The translations under genes and the position numbers were made by a program. A stretch of DNA of 48,254 bases. Source: Clostridia bacterium. Its GTDB lineage: Bacteria > Bacillota > Clostridia > Christensenellales > Aristaeellaceae. The stretch covers positions 1 to 48,254 of the forward strand of contig JAKSQH010000005.1 in the NCBI GenBank assembly GCA_024404245.1, written 5' to 3'. This document shows positions 33,489 to 44,349 of this stretch, one piece after another. The notes under the pieces were generated by a model that searched no databases, had not been told where the DNA came from, and saw only the letters and a program-made list of their open reading frames with translations. The stretch's first letter is position 1, and every line of letters starts with the position of its first letter.

Positions 33489-33524
33489 TCGAACGGATAA
33501 AACAATTAGTCGGGAGGATATACC

Positions 33525-35006
33525 ATGATCGAGTTTACGAATGAAGAGCAGAATACTTTTGCCTCCATCAAGGTCGTCGGTTGCGGCGGCGGCGGTAATA
33601 ACGCGGTCAACCGCATGGTAGAAGCCGGCCTGCGCGGCGTGGAGTTCATTTCTGTGAATACGGACCGGCAGGCATTGCTGATGTCCGGTGCTTCCGTGAA
33701 GATTCAGATCGGCGAAAAACTGACCAAGGGCCTCGGCGCCGGCGCTGTACCCGAAGTGGGACGCCGCGCGGCGGAGGAAAGCCGTGAAGAAATCGCACAG
33801 GCACTGCAGGGCGCCGATCTTGTGTTTATTACCGCCGGTATGGGCGGCGGCACCGGAACCGGCGCCGCTCCGATCGTCGCGGAAATCGCGCGCGATCTCG
33901 GATGCCTGACGATCGCGGTGGTCACGAAGCCCTTCAATTTTGAAGGCAAGCAGCGTATGAAGAACGCGGAAGCGGGTATTTCCGAACTGAAACAGCATGT
34001 GGATACCCTGGTTGTGATTCCCAATGACCGCCTGCTGCAGGTGGTGAATAAGGGAACCACGATGCTGGAAGCTTTCCGTATCGCGGACGATGTTCTCCGT
34101 CAGGGTATTCAGGGTATCAGTGATCTGATCGCCGTGCCCGCGATGATCAACCTTGACTTTGCCGATGTGAAGACCGTTATGGAATCCGGCGGCATGGCCC
34201 ATATGGGCATCGGTACCGGAAGCGGTGAGAACAAGCTTGTGGACGCGGCCAAAAACGCGGTCGCGAGCCCGCTGCTGGAGACCAATATCAACGGCGCGCG
34301 CGCTGTGCTGATCAACATCACCGGCGGAAGCGATATCTCCATTATGGATATCAATGAAGCCGCGAACCTGATTATGGAAGCCGCCGATCCCGACGCGAAT
34401 ATTATTTTCGGTGCCGGCATTGATGAAAACATGGGCGATGACGTGCGCATCACCGTAATCGCGACCGGGTTTGAAAAAACGCCGTTCCCCGCGAAAGAGC
34501 CGGCGAAGAAAGCACGCGAGATTGAGCACGAGCGGCTGTTCGGAAGCGGAACCTTCGGCACTTCTTACAATGTAGAAACACCTGCCGCCTCCTACACACC
34601 CCCGACAATGAACGCGTCTTCTTTCAGCACGGGCTATGAAGCTCCGTCCTCCTCATTCTCAACGGCTACCGCGCGTCCTTCCATGGGTGTGCCCGGCATG
34701 ACGAACAGCAGTTCATTCAGCAGCGGGTTCAACTATCAGGCGCAGCAACCGCAGCAGCCCCAGCAGAACACACAGCCCTATTCCGCGATGAACAATACCC
34801 AGCCTTACGGGCAGGGCCAGCTTTTCCAGACACAGCAGCAGCCCGCCTACCAGCCGATATTCAACAACAATATGCAGATTACCGGCCAGCAGACCGGCTC
34901 TTTCCCGGCGGCGCAGCAGAACACCCAGAGCTTCCCGACACCCCAGAACGCGGCCGTTGAGACGGACAGCCACGGTATCCCGTCCTTCCTGAAGAGGAAA
35001 AAGTAA
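33525..35006 (+). CDS. ftsZ: Cell-division GTPase FtsZ
   Basis: A 493-residue tubulin-like GTPase forming the Z ring. The nucleotide pocket shows [15 protein letters not shown] and the tubulin signature GGGTGTG (107-113), with the T7 loop [11 protein letters not shown]. The globular part ends near residue 325. A long linker (about 330-480) rich in Ser, Thr, Gln, Pro and Asn follows, then the conserved C-terminal peptide [11 protein letters not shown] that binds FtsA. The linker is longer than in Bacillus FtsZ. Good ribosome site GGGAGG; terminator directly after. Confidence 0.97.
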   Translation: MIEFTNEEQNTFASIKVVGCGGGGNNAVNRMVEAGLRGVEFISVNTDRQALLMSGASVKIQIGEKLTKGLGAGAVPEVGRRAAEESREEIAQALQGADLVFITAGMGGGTGTGAAPIVAEIARDLGCLTIAVVTKPFNFEGKQRMKNAEAGISELKQHVDTLVVIPNDRLLQVVNKGTTMLEAFRIADDVLRQGIQGISDLIAVPAMINLDFADVKTVMESGGMAHMGIGTGSGENKLVDAAKNAVASPLLETNINGARAVLINITGGSDISIMDINEAANLIMEAADPDANIIFGAGIDENMGDDVRITVIATGFEKTPFPAKEPAKKAREIEHERLFGSGTFGTSYNVETPAASYTPPTMNASSFSTGYEAPSSSFSTATARPSMGVPGMTNSSSFSSGFNYQAQQPQQPQQNTQPYSAMNNTQPYGQGQLFQTQQQPAYQPIFNNNMQITGQQTGSFPAAQQNTQSFPTPQNAAVETDSHGIPSFLKRKK

Positions 35007-35027
35007 ACAGAAGCCCTGATGACTCAG

Positions 35028-35054
35028 ACGGATCCCTCGCGGGGTCCGTTTTTT
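35028..35054 (+). terminator. Terminator of the dcw cluster
   Basis: ACGGATCC/GGGTCCGT stem (8 bp, one G-U) with a 6-base loop, then a run of T. Confidence 0.88.
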
Positions 35055-35070
35055 GACGTGTTTTTCCGGA

Positions 35071-35099
35071 TTGCGCAGGCTTATGGAGTGCGATATAAT
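35071..35099 (+). promoter_or_regulatory. Promoter of the solute-binding protein/galK/tsaE operon
   Basis: TTGCGC and a perfect TATAAT are 17 bp apart, 35 bp before the start codon. Confidence 0.7.
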
Positions 35100-35134
35100 A
35101 AAAATGGTGAAATATTGTTCCGGAGGTATTTTGA

Positions 35135-36628
35135 ATGCGCAGACTGACAGCGATCCTGCTCGCGGTAATGATGATGACCGTGCTGTGTACGGCCGCAACG
35201 GCGGAGGACACCTTCACTATGGCCGGCTTTGACGGTGACAATGTCGGGCATGACTGGAAAACGAACAAGTTTTTTGAACGGATGCGGGAAAAGACCGGCA
35301 TCGCTTTTGAATTCCAACAATATACGGATTATGATGTTTACGCGAAAGCAAAGGATATGCTGCTTTCGGAGGGTAATATGCCCGATGTGCTCTTCAAGGC
35401 TGAGCTGGACGCGCATGAAACCCTGAAATATTATAATGAAGGGAAGATTATCGACCTGAAGCCCTATATTCAGGAATACGCGCCGAACCTGTACGCGCTG
35501 CTGAGCGCGAACCCGGAATGGGAGAAGGCGATCACGCTGCCTGACGGCGCTATTGCCGCGCTGCCGAATCTCAATCAGTTACAGAACAACAACGCGATGT
35601 GGATCAACACCGCCTGGCTGAAAAACCTGAAGCTGGACATGCCGCAAAACGCGGAGCAGCTTACGGAAGTGCTGCGTGCTTTCCGTGACGGTGATCCGAA
35701 CAGAAACGGCAAGGCGGATGAGATACCGCTGACGTTTATCGGTATGTGGGACCTGCGCTGGCTCGCGCACGCGTACGGAATCGTCTCGAATGATTACTAT
35801 CTGACGGCGGACGAAAACGGAAATGTTTCCGAAGTGATTACCACCGATGAGTTCCGCGCGTTTCTGGAGTGGCTGCATCTGCTGTGGGATGAGCGCCTGA
35901 TCGACCACGCGGGCTTCTCGGGCAATTCTTCAATGAGGCAGATCACGGATACGAACCAGCCTATGACTTACGGCGTGATGCTCGCGACGACACCGCTGCT
36001 GGTGGTTCCTTCCGCTTCGCTGGACCAGTACAGCATGCTTGAGCCGCTTGAATATAACGGCAGGAGAGTTTACCGCGATCTGCTGGGCGAAGTGGTGCGC
36101 GGTACCTTTGCCGTCACATCCGCGTGCAAGGATCCCGCGAAGCTTGTCGCGTGGGTTGATTATCTGTATACCGAGGAAGGAAGCAGACTCGCGCAGTGCG
36201 GCGAGGAGGATACGGAATACTTCTGGAATGAGAACGGACAATGGGAATGGATGAGCGATCAGGCAACTGTCGCGAATTCCGTGCTGCCCGAAGCCACCAT
36301 CAGTGAAGGCGGAAACGCTCCCGGGCTGACATCGGCCGAATTTCAGCTGAGCTACGCGGACGAGATGACACATACCGCGCTGGAACAGCTACAGACACTG
36401 GGGCAGTATTCCGTGCTTCCGTATCCGCCGGTATATCCCGATGAAGAAACAACCGCGAAGATCAACGCGATTCAGACAAAAGTCGCCGACTACGCGGAAA
36501 ACACCATGGCGTGCTTTGTGACCGGCGATATTAAGCTGAATGACGATACCTGGAATGAGTTCTGCGAACAGGTCAGGGCAAACGGGATCGACGAACTGGC
36601 TCAGCTGTTCGCCGACCTGCTGAAATAA
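35135..36628 (+). CDS. Extracellular solute-binding protein, sugar-type (family 1)
   Basis: A 497-residue exported protein. The signal peptide is 1-23 (ending TAATA-ED), with no lipobox Cys at the expected place. The mature part has the periplasmic-binding fold of large clostridial oligosaccharide-binding proteins: FFERMREKTGIAFEFQQY, then DVLFKAELDAHETLKYYNEGKIIDLKPYI and the DGDPNRNGKADEIPL calcium-loop-like segment. It should present a sugar to an ABC permease, but no permease gene is near. Without a lipid anchor, a secreted sensor role is also possible. It leads a probable six-gene operon. Confidence 0.82.
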   Translation: MRRLTAILLAVMMMTVLCTAATAEDTFTMAGFDGDNVGHDWKTNKFFERMREKTGIAFEFQQYTDYDVYAKAKDMLLSEGNMPDVLFKAELDAHETLKYYNEGKIIDLKPYIQEYAPNLYALLSANPEWEKAITLPDGAIAALPNLNQLQNNNAMWINTAWLKNLKLDMPQNAEQLTEVLRAFRDGDPNRNGKADEIPLTFIGMWDLRWLAHAYGIVSNDYYLTADENGNVSEVITTDEFRAFLEWLHLLWDERLIDHAGFSGNSSMRQITDTNQPMTYGVMLATTPLLVVPSASLDQYSMLEPLEYNGRRVYRDLLGEVVRGTFAVTSACKDPAKLVAWVDYLYTEEGSRLAQCGEEDTEYFWNENGQWEWMSDQATVANSVLPEATISEGGNAPGLTSAEFQLSYADEMTHTALEQLQTLGQYSVLPYPPVYPDEETTAKINAIQTKVADYAENTMACFVTGDIKLNDDTWNEFCEQVRANGIDELAQLFADLLK

Positions 36629-36648
36629 CCGAATAACGGGAAAGGCTG

Positions 36649-37938
36649 ATGACAATGATGAACTGCGACGGGATATCCGGTAAACTGCGGAGTGAGTTTG
36701 TTCAGGCTGAACTGAAGCGGCTGTACGGCAACAGAAACGGTATGACCGCTTTCCAGACCGGACGGTACGAAAAACTGATACAGCGCTATACGGAGCTGTT
36801 CGGGGAAAACGGACACCTGAAGCTTGTGAGCGCGCCCGGCAGAACGGAGATCGGCGGAAACCATACCGATCATAACCGCGGGCGTGTTCTCGCGGCGTCC
36901 GTTAATCTGGATACGGTAGCCGCTGTTGCACCGAGGGATGACATGCTTGTGCGGCTGATGAGCGAGGGTTATCCCGAGGTGACCGTGGATCTTGCCGATC
37001 TTGCTGTACGTGAGGCTGAATACGGCACAACGGCGTCACTGATCCGCGGCGTCGCGGCCGGCATGCTGGAACACGGCAGAAAGATCGGCGGTTTCAACGC
37101 GGCGGTGACCTCAACTGTCGCCGCGGGCAGCGGGCTGAGCAGTTCCGCGGCGTTTGAAGTTATGCTTACCGGCATCTATGACGCGCTGTTCAATGACGGC
37201 GGGATGCCTTTCGCGGAGCGCGCGGTGATCGGCAAATACGCGGAGAACGTGTATTTCGGAAAACCGAGCGGACTGCTGGATCAGATGGCATCCGCGGCCG
37301 GCGGGCTTGTGACCGTGGATTTCGGAACGGAACCCGCGGGCATACGCGCGATGGATTACGACTTCGCCGCGGCCGGCTACGCGCTGGTTGTTGTCGGCAC
37401 CGGGGGGAGCCACGCGGATCTGACGGAGTATTACGCGTCGATCCCGGCTGAAATGAAAGCGGTGGCTGCGCGTCTCGGCGGCGGGGACCTGCACGATGTT
37501 GATGAAGTGAGCTTCACGGCGCATCTCGGCACGCTGCGTGAAGAACTGGGGGACCGGCCGCTGATGCGCGCCATGCATTTTTACGATGAGAACCGACGTG
37601 TGCTGGCGCAGGTGGCGGCGCTGGATGCCGGCGATATGAACGCGTTTTTGAAGGAGATTAACGCGAGCGGCCGCTCTTCGTTCATGTATCTGCAGAACGT
37701 GTGGGCAAGACCGGAAGAACAGGGCCTCTCGCTGGCGCTGTGCCTGGCGGAGCGGATTCTCGGCGCGCGCGGCGCCTGGCGCGTGCACGGCGGCGGTTTC
37801 GCGGGAACCACGCTGAACTTTGTGCCGGCCGATCTGCTGGATGAGTTCACCGGTACCATGGAGAAGGCTTTCGGAGCCGGATGCTGCAATGTGCTTGATA
37901 TACGGCCGCAGGGCGTATATGTACTTGATATTGAATAA
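36649..37938 (+). CDS. galK: Galactokinase
   Basis: A 429-residue GHMP-family sugar kinase phosphorylating galactose at C1 in the Leloir pathway. The galactokinase signature is LVSAPGRTEIGGNHTDHNRG, the ATP loop is VAAGSGLSSSAAFEV and the C-terminal GHMP motif is VHGGGFAGTTLNFVP. It is about 40 residues longer than E. coli GalK, with an N-terminal helical extension. Start ATG 36649 (or 36655) after GGGAAAGG. No galT or galE is adjacent; the gene lies 20 bases after the solute-binding protein gene. Confidence 0.92.
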   Translation: MTMMNCDGISGKLRSEFVQAELKRLYGNRNGMTAFQTGRYEKLIQRYTELFGENGHLKLVSAPGRTEIGGNHTDHNRGRVLAASVNLDTVAAVAPRDDMLVRLMSEGYPEVTVDLADLAVREAEYGTTASLIRGVAAGMLEHGRKIGGFNAAVTSTVAAGSGLSSSAAFEVMLTGIYDALFNDGGMPFAERAVIGKYAENVYFGKPSGLLDQMASAAGGLVTVDFGTEPAGIRAMDYDFAAAGYALVVVGTGGSHADLTEYYASIPAEMKAVAARLGGGDLHDVDEVSFTAHLGTLREELGDRPLMRAMHFYDENRRVLAQVAALDAGDMNAFLKEINASGRSSFMYLQNVWARPEEQGLSLALCLAERILGARGAWRVHGGGFAGTTLNFVPADLLDEFTGTMEKAFGAGCCNVLDIRPQGVYVLDIE

Positions 37939-37956
37939 TAAACGGGAAGTGATAGT

Positions 37957-38550
37957 ATGCGGAGAAATGTTTCCGTTCAGGTGATCACGCGCATCGCGGT
38001 GCTTACGGCGCTTGCGTCCATTCTGTTTCTGATTGAGATTCCCGTGGTCGCGTTCTATAAGCTGGACCTGAGCAACCTGCCGGTGTTACTCGGCGCTTTT
38101 TCCATGGGGCCGGTGGCCGGCACCGTGATTCTGGCGCTGAAAAGCCTGATCGGCATGCTGCATTCCACAAGTATGTATGTGGGCGAACTGGCGGACTTCA
38201 TGATGGGCGCCGCGATGATCGTGCCCGCCGCGGTGGTTTACCGCGTGAAGAAAACGAGAGGGCGCGCGCTGACGGGTATGGTTATCGGCACGGTGCTGAT
38301 GGCGGCAGTCGGTGTGATTGTGAACAAATACATCATGATCCCGTTCTACATGAACGCTTACGGTATGCCGATGGAGGCTGTGATCGGCATGGCGTCCGCC
38401 GCGCTTCCGTTTGTGGATACCGAGTGGGAGCTGCTTCTTTTTGTTACGGCACCGTTCAACCTGCTCAAGGGAATTGTGCTGAGCGCGCTGACATTCCTGC
38501 TGTATAAACGGCTTTCGCCGCTGCTGCATGTAAAGGGAGACAAACGATGA
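37957..38550 (+). CDS. ECF transporter S component, RibU-like
   Basis: A 197-residue membrane protein with about six TM segments, the fold of ECF vitamin transporter substrate-binding subunits. The segment YKLDLSNLPVLLGAFSMGPVAG resembles the riboflavin-binding RibU family (KLDxSDxPxLL). Riboflavin is therefore the likely substrate, though no FMN riboswitch stands upstream because it lies inside an operon. The shared ECF A/A'/T energising module is not in the window. Its stop overlaps tsaE by four bases. Confidence 0.8.
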   Translation: MRRNVSVQVITRIAVLTALASILFLIEIPVVAFYKLDLSNLPVLLGAFSMGPVAGTVILALKSLIGMLHSTSMYVGELADFMMGAAMIVPAAVVYRVKKTRGRALTGMVIGTVLMAAVGVIVNKYIMIPFYMNAYGMPMEAVIGMASAALPFVDTEWELLLFVTAPFNLLKGIVLSALTFLLYKRLSPLLHVKGDKR

Positions 38551-38990
38551 TCACAACATCGTCACGGGAAACGAGAAAACTGGGGAAAGCGCTTGCCGCT
38601 TATCTTGAAAAGGGTGATGTGGTGCTGCTGCACAGCGATCTCGGCGCGGGCAAGAGCGAACTGACACGCGGGATCGCGGAAGGTCTCGGAGTTGCCGAAA
38701 CGGTAACCAGCCCGAGCTTCACGATTCTGAATGTGTATGAAAGCGGCCGGATTCCGCTGTATCATTTTGACTGGTACAGGCTGGAAAGCGCGGAGGAACT
38801 GTATGAGCTGGGGATGGACGAGTACCTCGGCGGAAACGGGATCGCGGTTGTTGAATGGCCCGAGCGCTGCGCTGAGGCGGTTCCGGAGCGGCGGATTGAA
38901 ATCATGATAGAGCCCTTGGATGAGGAAACGCGCGAGATCCGCTGGAAAACGGAAGGCGGAAGAACGGCGATTCCGGAGGTGACAGTATAA
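38547..38990 (+). CDS. tsaE: tRNA t6A biosynthesis ATPase TsaE
   Basis: A 147-residue P-loop ATPase that, with TsaB and TsaD, makes threonylcarbamoyladenosine at A37 of ANN-decoding tRNAs. The Walker A is HSDLGAGKSELTRG, followed by TSPSFTILNVY, YHFDWYRLES and VVEWPERC, all family hallmarks. Start ATG overlaps the S-component gene; its own stop overlaps tsaB by one base. Confidence 0.95.
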   Translation: MITTSSRETRKLGKALAAYLEKGDVVLLHSDLGAGKSELTRGIAEGLGVAETVTSPSFTILNVYESGRIPLYHFDWYRLESAEELYELGMDEYLGGNGIAVVEWPERCAEAVPERRIEIMIEPLDEETREIRWKTEGGRTAIPEVTV

Positions 38991-39682
38991 TGAGGATTCT
39001 CGCGATTGATACATCAGGTCCTGTCTGCGGGGTCGCCGTGACCGACGGCGGGCGCGTGCTTGCCGAACAGACCGTACTGAACAGCCGGACGCATTCGGCG
39101 AATCTGATGCCAATGACGGACCGCGTGCTGAAGGACGCGGGGCTTTCAATCAATGAAATTGAAAGAATCGCTTGCGTAACGGGTCCCGGGTCGTTTACCG
39201 GGGTGCGCATCGGCGTGGCGACAGTCAAAGGCCTTTCCTTCGGCTCCGGGATTCCGTGCGTACCTGTGGACGCGCTGGAAGCGCTGGCGGTATCCGCCGG
39301 CGCTTTTGACGGCGTTGTCTGCCCGATTCAGGACGCGCGCTGCGGCCAGGTGTACGGCGCGGCGTTCCGCGACGGGGAACGGCTTACGGAAGACCGCGCG
39401 CTGAAGCTCAGTGAATTCATCGATCTGATCGCGCCGCTCGGCGAACACTTCCTGTTTACGGGTGACGGCATGCCGGTACACGCGGCCGCGATCCGCGAAC
39501 TGCTCGGCGAAAAAGCGGCTTTCGCGCCGGCGCATCTGGCGTATCTGCGGCCTTCGGCGGCCGCGGTGATCGCCGCGGGTAAAACGGAGACCGTGACGGA
39601 TCTTGAACTGGAGGCTTTTTATCTCCGGGCGCCGAACGCCCAGCTGAACAAAAAGCTGCTGGAGGCGATGAAGAATGGCTGA
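38990..39682 (+). CDS. tsaB: tRNA t6A biosynthesis protein TsaB
   Basis: A 230-residue ASKHA-fold protein acting as partner of TsaD in t6A synthesis. It begins ILAIDTSGPVCGVAV and has TGPGSFTGVRIGVATVKGLS, the diagnostic TsaB motif. It lacks the metal-binding motif of TsaD, as expected. The usual operon ends with tsaD, which is not seen here; rimI follows with an 8-base overlap. Confidence 0.95.
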   Translation: MRILAIDTSGPVCGVAVTDGGRVLAEQTVLNSRTHSANLMPMTDRVLKDAGLSINEIERIACVTGPGSFTGVRIGVATVKGLSFGSGIPCVPVDALEALAVSAGAFDGVVCPIQDARCGQVYGAAFRDGERLTEDRALKLSEFIDLIAPLGEHFLFTGDGMPVHAAAIRELLGEKAAFAPAHLAYLRPSAAAVIAAGKTETVTDLELEAFYLRAPNAQLNKKLLEAMKNG

Positions 39683-40169
39683 GGCATCCGTGCGCAGAAT
39701 GACCGCGGAGGATCTGGACGACATTGTAAGAATTGAAAACGGAACCTTCGCGATCCCGTGGAGCCGGAATTCTTTTGAAAGCGAACTGCGGAACAAAGCC
39801 GCGCGCTACCTGGTCGCCGTAAAGGACGGGAAGGTGATCGGGTACGCCGGGGCATGGATCATTCTGGATGAAAGCCATATCACAAACATCGCGATTGAGG
39901 AAGCGGAGCGGGGACACGGCTACGGAAGAATGCTGACCGAAGCGCTGCTGCGGTATCTGTCAAATCTGGGCGCGGCTTACGCGACGCTTGAGGTGCGCGT
40001 GAGCAACCTGCGGGCGCAGAATCTGTATAAGAGCCTCGGGTTTGTGACCGTGGGCAAAAGAAAAAAGTATTACGAGGATAACGGTGAAGACGGGCTGCTG
40101 ATGGTTTGCGATCATATGCCGCCGGCGGATCCGGATTTCGAGGAACCTGAGACGGTGCATGAACCGTAA
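39675..40169 (+). CDS. rimI: Ribosomal-protein alanine N-acetyltransferase RimI
   Basis: A 164-residue GNAT acetyltransferase. It shows the N-terminal MTAEDLDDIVRIE, substrate block PWSRNSFESEL, the acetyl-CoA loop ERGHGYGRMLTEALL (Q/RxxGxG/A) and VRVSNLRAQNLYKSLGF. That layout is RimI, which acetylates the N-terminus of ribosomal protein S18. A short acidic tail extends the C-terminus. Last gene of the operon; no clear terminator before the groES promoter. Confidence 0.93.
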   Translation: MAEASVRRMTAEDLDDIVRIENGTFAIPWSRNSFESELRNKAARYLVAVKDGKVIGYAGAWIILDESHITNIAIEEAERGHGYGRMLTEALLRYLSNLGAAYATLEVRVSNLRAQNLYKSLGFVTVGKRKKYYEDNGEDGLLMVCDHMPPADPDFEEPETVHEP

Positions 40170-40214
40170 ACGGTGAAGAAACCGTGAAAAAGTCGCCTGA
40201 ACGAAAAAAAACGC

Positions 40215-40243
40215 TTGCATAACAGATGGAAATGATGTATATT
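40215..40243 (+). promoter_or_regulatory. groESL promoter
   Basis: TTGCAT and TATATT are 17 bp apart, with the CIRCE operator just downstream. Confidence 0.75.
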
Positions 40244-40254
40244 ACATACCGTTG

Positions 40255-40281
40255 TTAGCACTCACATATGTCGAGTGCTAA
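40255..40281 (+). promoter_or_regulatory. CIRCE element (HrcA operator)
   Basis: Exact consensus TTAGCACTC-N9-GAGTGCTAA, located 12 bp past the -10 box and 33 bp before groES. HrcA repression of groESL under non-stress conditions is expected. Confidence 0.98.
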
Positions 40282-42252
<1,971 letters not shown>

Positions 42253-42268
42253 TAACAGAATAATAAAG

Positions 42269-42304
42269 GCGCGGCGCCGGAGTGAAATCCGGCGCCGCGC
42301 TTTT
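42269..42304 (+). terminator. groESL terminator
   Basis: A 13-bp perfect GC-rich stem GCGCGGCGCCGGA/TCCGGCGCCGCGC, 6-base loop, then TTTT. Confidence 0.9.
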
Positions 42305-42314
42305 GTATAATGAG

Positions 42315-42348
42315 AAAAACGGCGGGTCCCGGATGGAACCCGCCGTTT
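42315..42348 (-). terminator. argG terminator
   Basis: On the minus strand AAACGGCGGGT/ACCCGCCGTTT (11 bp, loop of 10) runs into a T tract, 9 bases past the argG stop. Confidence 0.85.
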
Positions 42349-42357
42349 AAGTATCTC

Positions 42358-43575
42358 TTACTTTTTGCCGTCGACCATGGCCTGAACCTTGGTGGGCAGA
42401 CCGAACAGGGTGATGAACCCGGCGGAGTCAGCCTGATTGTAATCGCTGGCGCCGAAGGTCGCGATGTCTTCACTGTACAGGGAGTAGGGACTCCAGGTGC
42501 CGGCCTTGATGATGTTGCCCTTGTAGAGCTTCAGCTTCACGGTGCCGGTAACCTTTTCCTGTGTCTTGGTGACGAAAGCGGACAGCGCCTCACGCAGGGG
42601 GGAGAACCAGAGGCCGTTGTAGACCAGCTCGGCGAAGGTGACGGACAGCTTCTGCTTTTCATGCATGGTCAGCTTGTCCAGACAGAGGCTTTCAAGCGCT
42701 TCATGCGCGCGGTAGAGGATCGTTCCGCCGGGGGTTTCATACACGCCGCGGCACTTCATACCGACCAGCCTGTTTTCAACGATATCAATGATGCCGATGC
42801 CGTTCTTGCCGCCGATATCATTCAGCTTCAGAACGATATCCTTCGCGGACATCTTCACGCCGTCAAGCGCGACAGGCTTGCCCTGCACAAAATCAAGGGT
42901 AATGTAGGTGGGAACGTCAGGCGCGTCAATGGGGGAAACACCCATTTCCAGGAAGCCGGGCTTCTCATACTGCGGCTCATTGCCGGTGTCTTCCAGATCA
43001 AGACCTTCATGGGACAGATGCCACAGGTTCTTGTCTTTGGAATAGTTGGTTTCGCGGGTGATGCGCAGCGGAATGTTATGCGCCTCGGCATAGTCAATCT
43101 CTTCATCACGGCTCTTGATATCCCACTCACGCCAGGGCGCGATGATGGGCATGTTGGGCGCGAAATGCTTGACCGCCAGCTCAAAACGGACCTGATCGTT
43201 GCCCTTTCCGGTGCAGCCGTGGCAGATCGCGTCAGCGCCTTCCTTCAGCGCGATTTCAACCAGACCCTTCGCGATGCAGGGACGAGCGTGACTGGTGCCG
43301 AGCAGATAATCTTCATAAATGGCACCGGCCTGCATGGTGGGAATGATGTAATCATCCACATACTCATCGGTCAGATCCAGAATATACAGCTTGGAGGCGC
43401 CGGTCTTCAGAGCCTTTTCCTCCAGACCTTCCAGCTCATCGGCCTGACCGACGTTGCCGGACACGGCGATGACTTCACAGTTGTTATAATTTTCCTTCAG
43501 CCACGGGATAATAATGGAAGTATCCAGGCCGCCGGAGTACGCGAGAACCACTTTTTTGATCTGAGACTTATCCAT
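42358..43575 (-). CDS. argG: Argininosuccinate synthase
   Basis: A 405-residue cytoplasmic enzyme joining citrulline and aspartate with ATP in arginine synthesis. The N-type PP-loop is [10 protein letters not shown] near residue 12-20, followed by family blocks [19 protein letters not shown] and NLWHLSHEG. Start ATG 43575 follows GGAGG. Upstream in-frame sequence to 43752 is AT-rich, overlaps the promoter and is rejected. argH is not adjacent, and no obvious ARG box was recognised. Confidence 0.97.
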   Translation of the reverse strand: MDKSQIKKVVLAYSGGLDTSIIIPWLKENYNNCEVIAVSGNVGQADELEGLEEKALKTGASKLYILDLTDEYVDDYIIPTMQAGAIYEDYLLGTSHARPCIAKGLVEIALKEGADAICHGCTGKGNDQVRFELAVKHFAPNMPIIAPWREWDIKSRDEEIDYAEAHNIPLRITRETNYSKDKNLWHLSHEGLDLEDTGNEPQYEKPGFLEMGVSPIDAPDVPTYITLDFVQGKPVALDGVKMSAKDIVLKLNDIGGKNGIGIIDIVENRLVGMKCRGVYETPGGTILYRAHEALESLCLDKLTMHEKQKLSVTFAELVYNGLWFSPLREALSAFVTKTQEKVTGTVKLKLYKGNIIKAGTWSPYSLYSEDIATFGASDYNQADSAGFITLFGLPTKVQAMVDGKK

Positions 43576-43608
43576 AAAACAGATCCTCCTTCGTTTGGTA
43601 CGGCAGAA

Positions 43609-43637
43609 AATATACACCCGATACTCACTGATGTCAA
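43609..43637 (-). promoter_or_regulatory. argG promoter
   Basis: On the minus strand TTGACA (43637-43632) and TATATT (43614-43609) are 17 bp apart. Confidence 0.75.
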
Positions 43638-43714
43638 GGGAAAAATGAAAAAATATGCAGAAAAAATCGAAAATTATGCGTAAATGATGCATAAACGATG
43701 AAAAACGGCATGAA

Positions 43715-43744
43715 TTGACAAATCCGGTCCGCGGGCGGTAAGAT
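43715..43744 (+). promoter_or_regulatory. Promoter of the NUDIX/ABC exporter pair
   Basis: TTGACA and TAAGAT are 18 bp apart, 31 bp before the start codon. Confidence 0.55.
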
Positions 43745-43775
43745 AAATGCAACGATTTCCGGAGGAACGAAGGCT

Positions 43776-44345
43776 ATGTATGAAAAACTGATCCGGCAGC
43801 TGACGGAATATGAACCGTACAACGAACAGGAAAAAGCGGATCTCGCGGTCATCATTGACGCGCTGAGAAACCGCGCGGACATATTCGAGCGGACGAATAT
43901 GACCTGCCATATGACCGCGAGTGCCTGGGTCATGAATGAACAGGGAACGCGCGTGCTGATGGCCTATCACAACATATACAAAAGCTGGAGCTGGCTCGGC
44001 GGCCATGCCGACGGGGAAACGGACCTGCTGAGCGTCGCTTTGCGCGAGGTGCGCGAGGAAAGCGGAATACGCTACGTATCGCCGGTCACGGAGGACATTT
44101 TCTCCGTGGAGGTGCTCACGGTGGACGGGCATGAGAAAAAGGGCGTGTATGTGCCGTCGCATCTGCATCTGAATGTGACATATCTTCTGAAGGCGGACGA
44201 TACGGAGCAAGTGCGGAAAAAGGATGATGAGAACAGCGCGGTCGCGTGGTTCGCGCCGGATGAAGCCGTAAGCGCTTCAAGCGAACCGTGGTTCCGTGAA
44301 CGGATTTACACGAAGCTGAATGAGAAAATGAGGAGGATCGTCTGA
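43776..44345 (+). CDS. NUDIX hydrolase
   Basis: A 189-residue NUDIX-fold hydrolase. The Nudix box (G-X5-E-X7-REVxEESG) runs from GHADGETD to REVREESGI at about residues 71-93, with all catalytic Glu present. Substrates of such enzymes are nucleoside diphosphate derivatives; this one cannot be narrowed down. Start ATG 43776 after GGAGG. The ABC exporter gene begins four bases after its stop, so the two share a transcript. Confidence 0.88.
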   Translation: MYEKLIRQLTEYEPYNEQEKADLAVIIDALRNRADIFERTNMTCHMTASAWVMNEQGTRVLMAYHNIYKSWSWLGGHADGETDLLSVALREVREESGIRYVSPVTEDIFSVEVLTVDGHEKKGVYVPSHLHLNVTYLLKADDTEQVRKKDDENSAVAWFAPDEAVSASSEPWFRERIYTKLNEKMRRIV

Positions 44346-44349
44346 ATAT

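Noticed and set aside
40157-40168. ACCGTAAACGGT at the end of rimI as terminator
   Set aside because: The stem is five pairs with a two-base loop and no T tract.
42310-43683. 457-codon open frame antisense to argG
   Set aside because: It is a shadow of argG and spans its terminator and promoter; the opposite strand is clearly argininosuccinate synthase.
43576-43752. N-terminal extension of argG
   Set aside because: It covers the argG promoter, is AT-rich, and the family begins at the ATG at 43575 after GGAGG.
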